Positions 58,734 through 64,000 of a stretch of 64,000 nucleotides of DNA are shown here, piece after piece. The notes beneath the pieces were generated by a model. That model did not search any database. It had not been told where the DNA came from and saw nothing but the letters and a program-made list of their open reading frames with translations. Where the stretch lies: the NCBI GenBank assembly GCA_033220425.1, contig CM065646.1, positions 3,665,501 through 3,729,500 of the forward strand. Reading direction: 5' to 3'. Each line of letters begins with the position of its first letter. The stretch's first letter is position 1. Made by a program: the position numbers and the translations under genes. Origin of the DNA: Lepraria neglecta. Its lineage: Eukaryota; Ascomycota; Lecanoromycetes; Lecanorales; Stereocaulaceae.

Positions 58734-60329
58734 ATGGACCAAGACGAGAGCGGAACCTACGATCCTGACGGCAAGCGAGAGCCCAGCCCTCTCCGCTTCC
58801 CCAGGAAGAGGCGGGAAAGACCCGACAACTCTGACGATGGGACGCCCAAGAAGCCCAAGACCGATACCTGGCAGCATGGGCGTTTCAACGGGTGCCAAAT
58901 GATTGTGACTTTTAAGATTTTGTCCGAGCACGGGTTGGCGTGGCAGAAGGCTGTTGGAACAGCAAGTGAAAACTGGCCGCAAGCAGCGCGAAAACAATTC
59001 TACCGGTCAAGTTCGGGTGATGAGTCCTCTTCTGACGAGATTCTGCACGGCATGGCCCCATATGGTTTCCGAAAACGTACAAGACGTGGGCTACCAGAAT
59101 CTGCCCACTTCAATGGGTGCGAACTACCAGACTTGGCAGATATCACTCTCGGCCACCCAGCAGCCCGTGGGTGCAAGGGATGTTTCGCAAAAGGGGAAGA
59201 CTGTCCTTTAATTGAGGAGGGCTCCCGATATCCCTGCATCTTCTGTCAGGAAGATAACATTGACTGTGACCCTATCCTGGAGCCATCTGTTAAACGTGCA
59301 TGTGAACCATGTGGGAGGAGAAGAGCCGTGTGCTCGTACAGAGAGCAAAGAAGCGACCATACGAAGCCGTGTGTGCCATGTCTTACCGCTGGAGTGAAGT
59401 GCATCGCTGGCCCCCTAAGCGGAAGAACAAGGGTTGGACCATCCCTAGACCAAGGACTTCGGACGAGGAAAAAGGGTTGTACGCAATGTTCGCGGGCAAG
59501 AAAGTGGTGCTCGCTGAAAAATAAGAATCCATCGCTACCATGTACCCACTGCCGTCAAAACGGGGAAGAATGCAGCTTTGAGCCTTTGAGGCGGCAAGTC
59601 GCTAGAGTGAAGACGAGACCCAAGCACAAAGCTGCAGTGTCCAAGAGGAAGGCGGTCTCGGAGGCTGTGACAGGATTTGGAGCGAAGAGGTTCATGATCA
59701 TTACGACCAAGTTGGCTCACCCCATTCTCTTCAACTACATGTCAGAGCAAGACGATGATCCGATGCCTTGTCATTGGTGTGACGACCCGATCTACGGCCT
59801 CCTTGGCTTGGGAGAGGTGGAAGTGGAAGTGACGCATAACGGGGATGGGCAAGGCTTCACAGAAATCGTCGACGGGCACATGGCAGCTGGCTATGCTCCC
59901 AGTCGAATGTGCGGATTCTGCACCCTGGATCGCTTGAGGATCACTGCCTGCAAGGTTCACGACATCGAGCCAATGGAGGGCATGGATCCGGCAAAGTTTG
60001 ACTACGGATCCATTACCGACTGGATGATGCCTGGTGCGGCAGCCTCGGCTCCCTTTCTATGGTGTTCTATCTGCCCTGCTCCAGCGTTCTTCACGTGCTG
60101 CTCAGAGATGGAAGGTATCGATGCATTTGGGGAGGGTGATCAGAAAGGCTGTGGGTTGTTACTATGCGAGTCCTGCGCTGTGACGGTGGTGAACGAGCAT
60201 GATGGGAATTTGGAGGGGTTGCTTGACAGGTTGAAGGAGGACGAAAAGGATGGGGATTTTGGACTTCGAGCCGATGCGGATTTCCTGCATCCCAAAGGAG
60301 AGCTCCTGAGGAGGATGGCTGCTGGGTGA
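58734..60329 (+). CDS. Cysteine-rich protein with three Zn2Cys6-like clusters
   Basis: An intronless frame of 531 aa from the ATG at 58734. The first 60 residues are charged with a nuclear-type basic stretch (PRKRRERP, KKPKT). Three arrays follow with the exact spacing of fungal binuclear zinc clusters (C-x2-C-x6-C-x10/12-C-x2-C-x6-C). They are GCKGCFAKGEDC to CIFCQEDNIDC, then ACEPCGRRRAVC to CVPCLTAGVKC, then GCTQCSRARKWC to CTHCRQNGEEC, together about residues 143-282. A second Cys-rich part (CHWCDDP, CGFCTLDRLRITAC, WCSICPAP, FTCCSEM, GCGLLLCESCA; about 345-490) may bind further metal. Ordinary fungal regulators have one N-terminal cluster and a fungal_trans domain; the latter is absent. 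The basic residues between cysteines are weaker than in DNA-binding clusters, so nucleic acid or protein binding is equally possible. An upstream exon cannot be excluded. Confidence 0.75.
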   Translation: MDQDESGTYDPDGKREPSPLRFPRKRRERPDNSDDGTPKKPKTDTWQHGRFNGCQMIVTFKILSEHGLAWQKAVGTASENWPQAARKQFYRSSSGDESSSDEILHGMAPYGFRKRTRRGLPESAHFNGCELPDLADITLGHPAARGCKGCFAKGEDCPLIEEGSRYPCIFCQEDNIDCDPILEPSVKRACEPCGRRRAVCSYREQRSDHTKPCVPCLTAGVKCIAGPLSGRTRVGPSLDQGLRTRKKGCTQCSRARKWCSLKNKNPSLPCTHCRQNGEECSFEPLRRQVARVKTRPKHKAAVSKRKAVSEAVTGFGAKRFMIITTKLAHPILFNYMSEQDDDPMPCHWCDDPIYGLLGLGEVEVEVTHNGDGQGFTEIVDGHMAAGYAPSRMCGFCTLDRLRITACKVHDIEPMEGMDPAKFDYGSITDWMMPGAAASAPFLWCSICPAPAFFTCCSEMEGIDAFGEGDQKGCGLLLCESCAVTVVNEHDGNLEGLLDRLKEDEKDGDFGLRADADFLHPKGELLRRMAAG

Positions 60330-60691
60330 GACTCGCAGTCTTGGGAGATTGTGAACACATCATTTATTCAACGCTGAAGCTAAACATTCAATGCTATCCT
60401 CTACACTACATGTCAAGACACGAAACTCAGTGACTTCACCTAAATCAGCGCACTTGACTGGGAACTCTCGGATATAGAATGTTAATAGCAAAATCGAAAA
60501 TCACCCATTCCCCTTTGTAGGGCTGAAAAAGAAGTCCTCTCCGTAAAAGTTCCTCCTTTCAATCACGCGTAGCTTCATGTTGTAGGCGCGAAGCCCGCAA
60601 ACAATGAATTACAGCATCATCAACAGCCCCGACTACGACGAAGTCAACACCGTTTATGATCCATAAACTACTGCCATGATTCTCCGACACG
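60330..60691. other. Promoter interval before the dynactin gene
   Basis: No gene seen. It is the space between the zinc-cluster gene stop and the ATG at 60692. Confidence 0.5.
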
Positions 60692-63600
60692 ATGCCCGAG
60701 CTCTCCGATTTCCAAGTCGGCCAAACGGTGGAGCTTTCAGACGGCCGTACAGCAACAGTACAATATACAGGTAGCACGCATTTCGCTGCAGGAGAGTGGG
60801 TTGGTGTGGAGTTGGACACTACTACTGGCAAGAATGATGGAGAGGTTCAAGGGCAGCGGTATTTTGATTGTCCGCCGGGGCATGGCATGTTCATTAGGCC
60901 TAATGTCGCAACTATTATCGATCAGCCTACACCCAAGCCAGTTCCAAGGATGAACGGTAAGGCAAATGGCACGGCTACGAAGGGGAGGCCATCTAGTATG
61001 GCTGGAGGGCTAAAGAAGCAGAGCGTGTTGGACCCGGCGGCTTCAAAGAGGCAGAGCATTAATGCTGGGAGCCCCACGCCTTCAGGGAGACCAGCCGGGG
61101 TATCAAGACTAGCAGTATGCTTCCTTTGACATGGCTATAAGGCTGTTTTTTGAATCTATGCTTACCATCTTGAAGTCCCCCAGCAAGTCTCCGACCAAGC
61201 AGCTCGGCTCGTCTGCTTCATCAGGCAATTCTACAAGAGCGGGCACTCCGTCCACCACCGCTCGAAAATCCATGCTGCCTCCTTCCAAACCCAGTCGTAC
61301 ATCCATGGGCCCTCCAGCAAGAGCGTCGCGGCCGTCCATAGCCAGCACAATGAACGGCTCAGCTAGACCTTCTAGCCAGACACCCACTTCGTCTTTATCT
61401 TGTGGGCCGTCGAACAGGCTTTCTATACGGCCAGGGACGAAGGAACGACTTGGTTCGGCTAGCGGAGAAAGCCAGCAAAGTGCGAGCACTGATCATGATT
61501 CGCCACCGGAAAGCCTAGAGCCGGAAGTGCTCTCGCCATCGCTTTCTGAAGCTCCTCATGATCAGCTCAGGAGAGCACCTAGCTCCTCGCTGTCTCGTGC
61601 TTCGGCATTCAGTCCTACTGCAAAGTCTGATAAGCCCATTCCGTCCCGAGGAAGATCGCCAGGTTCTGTATCTCAGCGCCCTACACCAGCAGGGACTGCA
61701 GCCCAAAGAGAAGTGGAGGACCTGAAGACGAAGCTGCGAATGATGGAGAAGAAGAGAATGGAGGATAGGGAGAAGTTGAAGTCATTGGACAAGGTGCAAG
61801 GAGACCGTGACAAGTTCGAGAGCATTATCCAGAAGCTTCAATCGAAATTGCAGCCGCAAAAGCAGGAAATAGCGGACCTCAACAGGCAACTCAAAGACGG
61901 AGAAGCCAATCTTGAGGCACTCGAAGCGCAGCAGGCCGAGAATGACACAATCAATGAGATGGCTACTCTTGACAGAGAGATGGCCGAGGAAACAGCAGAG
62001 GCCTTGAAGATGGAGCTGGACGCATTGCGGCAGAAGCATGAAGAGTTGGAGCTCGAAGTTGAAGTGCTCCGAGAGGAGAATCAGGAGCTGGGGCAGGAGA
62101 TGAGCCCTGAGGAGAAAACTAGTCAAGGCTGGCTGCAGATGGAAAGAAGCAATGAGCGCTTGCGAGAGGCTCTAATGCGCCTTCGAGATGTGACACAGGA
62201 GCAAGAGGCAGACCTCAAGGAGCAAATCCTAGAACTCGAGCAAGACGTGCAAGAGTACAACAAGATCAAGGAGGAATACTCACAAAGCAAGGAAAAGCTT
62301 TTACAGTCCGATTCTACGCTGGAGGAGTTGCGACAACAGCTTGACACGGCACTGGGCGCCGAAGAGATGATCGAAGAGCTCACGGAGAAGAACATGTTGT
62401 TGAATGAGAAGCTTGATGATTTGAGAATGATCATCGAGGATCTTGAAGCCTTGAAGGAGTTGAATGACGAACTCGAGTTCAATCACACCGAAACACAAAA
62501 ACAGCTCCAAGACGAGATCGACTACAACGAGGCTTTGCTTGCTGAAGAGGCCAGGAAGGCAGCCATCCAGGATGGCACGATTCAGGATCTGGAATATACC
62601 GTTGCACGTTTCCGCGACCTAGCTAAGAACATGCAGAGTGATCTCGAAGATATGAGGGCATCTCAGCAGCTTACGGAGACCGAGGCCAATGAGCTAAGCA
62701 ACCGATCAAGGGCAATGATGGATCTGAACATGCGTCTGCAGGTGTCAGCATCAAAGGCCCAAGTCAAAGCAATCGATCTGGAGCTTGGCAAGATGGAGGC
62801 ACAACAATCTTTGGAACATCTCGGCATTGTTCAGCTCTTCCTCCCAGACACATTTAGGAGCGAACATAACTCTGTCCAGGCTCTTCTGCGCTTTAGACGA
62901 ATTGGGTTCAAGGCCAATATGACGCACCACTTTGTCAAGGAGCGAATGCAGAGCCAAACAACACCAGGCCAGGAGGATGACATCTTCGCATGCTGTGACG
63001 TGCTGGATAAGCTTACTTGGGTGGCTTCGACTTGCGATCGATTCATCAATAACATACAAACCTGCAACCTCGAATCGTTTAGAAGGTTAGGGGGTGCATC
63101 CTACGAGCTGGAACCGGTCGAGCGCGCGTTCAATGTTTGGATTGATGGTTTGAAGAGAGATGATCTCAAGGGGGAGCAGTGTGCAATGGAATTGCAAAGG
63201 CACGTGCAAAGGGCTTTCACGGCGTCTTGATCTTGCTAATCTCTCTACAGATCTATTGCACTCATGGAGCATCTCGCCGAAGTCCACATCAATGAGGATT
63301 TGGAGCATTACGCTGACGACGTCAACATGCGAGCGTTGATGATGCAAAGCCATCTGGAAAACGCTGCTACAGCGCTATCTCACATGAAGACGATGGCCGA
63401 GGAGAAGGTTCCTCAAGCTAATACAGGAAGCGAGGAAGAAGATGGAGCCTATGATGAATTCCTTCGAAAGATCGACTCACTGGTTTTACAGACTCGTAGT
63501 GCTAAAGTGATTAGCAGCAAAGCCATCCGCCAGCTTGAGGACTTGAAGTCGAGATCTCTTACACTTGAGCCTTCCACAGTCTCCACTGTTGAGTTGTCGC

Positions 63601-64000
63601 AGAATGCTACTTCCGACTTCGCCTCTGCTACCCGGTCTGCTGGCGTATCAATTCTTAGGACGCTCACGGAAGAAGGACGTAGTGCTCCAGTCACGTACGA
63701 GGAGCTGGTGGCCCAAGTTTCGTTCTCTTCTTTAGTCAATAAACTACAGTCTGCCACTGGCCATCTACAGATCTTCTACAATCTTACCAGCAGTCTTACT
63801 CAAACCGTCGAGTTCCCATCACCGCCTCCTCCGCCACCATGGAAGATCCTCGCGCAAAATATGCGGGATGCTACAGCAGACATGGCAGCACGGGAGACGG
63901 AGCTCGCACGACTGAAAGACGAAGTAACAGAGAAGAACACAACCCTCGCCATGAGAGAAAAGGCTGCCGATGAGATGAGCGTCAAGGTCGAAGTCCTTGA
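60692..64000 (+). CDS. NIP100: Dynactin large subunit p150Glued, 5' part (runs off the window)
   Basis: p150Glued links cytoplasmic dynein to microtubules and cargo and in filamentous fungi is needed for nuclear distribution (ro-3/nudM). Exons visible: 60692-61114, 61176-63199 and 63251 to beyond 64000. The CAP-Gly domain occupies about residues 7-72 with GEWVGVELD, the GKNDG tubulin/EB1-binding motif and GHGMFIRP. A Ser/Pro/Arg-rich basic linker follows (about 90-330). Long coiled coils then run from about 330 to 690 (EVEDLKTKLRMMEKKR onwards). The dynactin family region begins before and continues through the last exon. The second intron (63200-63250) has a GC donor (AAAG|GCACGT) and a good GCTAAT branch. 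GT choices nearby break the join LQR to SIALMEHL. The 3' end is outside the window. Confidence 0.93.

Overview
The window is nuclear DNA of a filamentous ascomycete, most likely a Dothideomycete. The evidence is short introns (43-80 bp) with CTRAY branch sites, a Ppo-type oxylipin synthase, a FunK1-family kinase-like gene, a protein with triple zinc-cluster spacing, and an LTR-element fossil. No bacterial, organellar, rRNA, tRNA or CRISPR feature was found.

The first 30 kb is gene-poor and decayed. From left to right it holds two lineage-type hypothetical genes and a small tail-anchored basic protein. Next comes a broken glutamate-cysteine ligase copy on the minus strand that still keeps splice junctions. 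A broken 2-oxoglutarate/Fe(II) oxygenase follows, then an intact DHA2-type MFS transporter and an LTR-like segment starting with a perfect hairpin. After these are a truncated Ca2+/H+ antiporter copy and a FunK1 gene with a decayed tandem copy of its own 5' end. The stretch ends with a 197-bp MITE, a broken Ty3/gypsy-like element and a 103-aa cysteine-rich secreted protein gene whose upstream region is duplicated 1.6 kb away.

The next 20 kb (30.5-49.5 kb) is conserved. It contains a giant HECT ubiquitin ligase (TOM1/HUWE1 type, about 4,180 aa), a PpoA-like bifunctional fatty acid dioxygenase/P450, and a histidine-phosphatase-fold protein ending in a PCNA-interaction-like motif. Between 50 and 53 kb lie two broken genes, an ABM-like alpha/beta-barrel protein and a short-chain dehydrogenase. 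The final 10 kb returns to working genes: a GPI-anchored Ser/Thr/Ala-rich wall protein, the ER enoyl-CoA reductase TSC13, a protein with three successive Zn2Cys6-spaced cysteine arrays, and the 5' part of dynactin p150Glued, which runs off the end.

The most unusual signal is a repeat family of about 63 bp. It makes up the whole body of a 298-bp intron in the glutamate-cysteine ligase copy, part of a second intron-like stretch in it, and a free-standing array near 2.2 kb. All three copies share a leader that starts at or near a splice-donor-like sequence, which suggests an introner-like element with an internal tandem repeat. Other points are GC-AG introns in TSC13 and p150, a one-base frame break in a C6 run of the ubiquitin ligase gene, and in-frame TAG codons at conserved Gln positions that fit C-to-T change at CpA (RIP-like).
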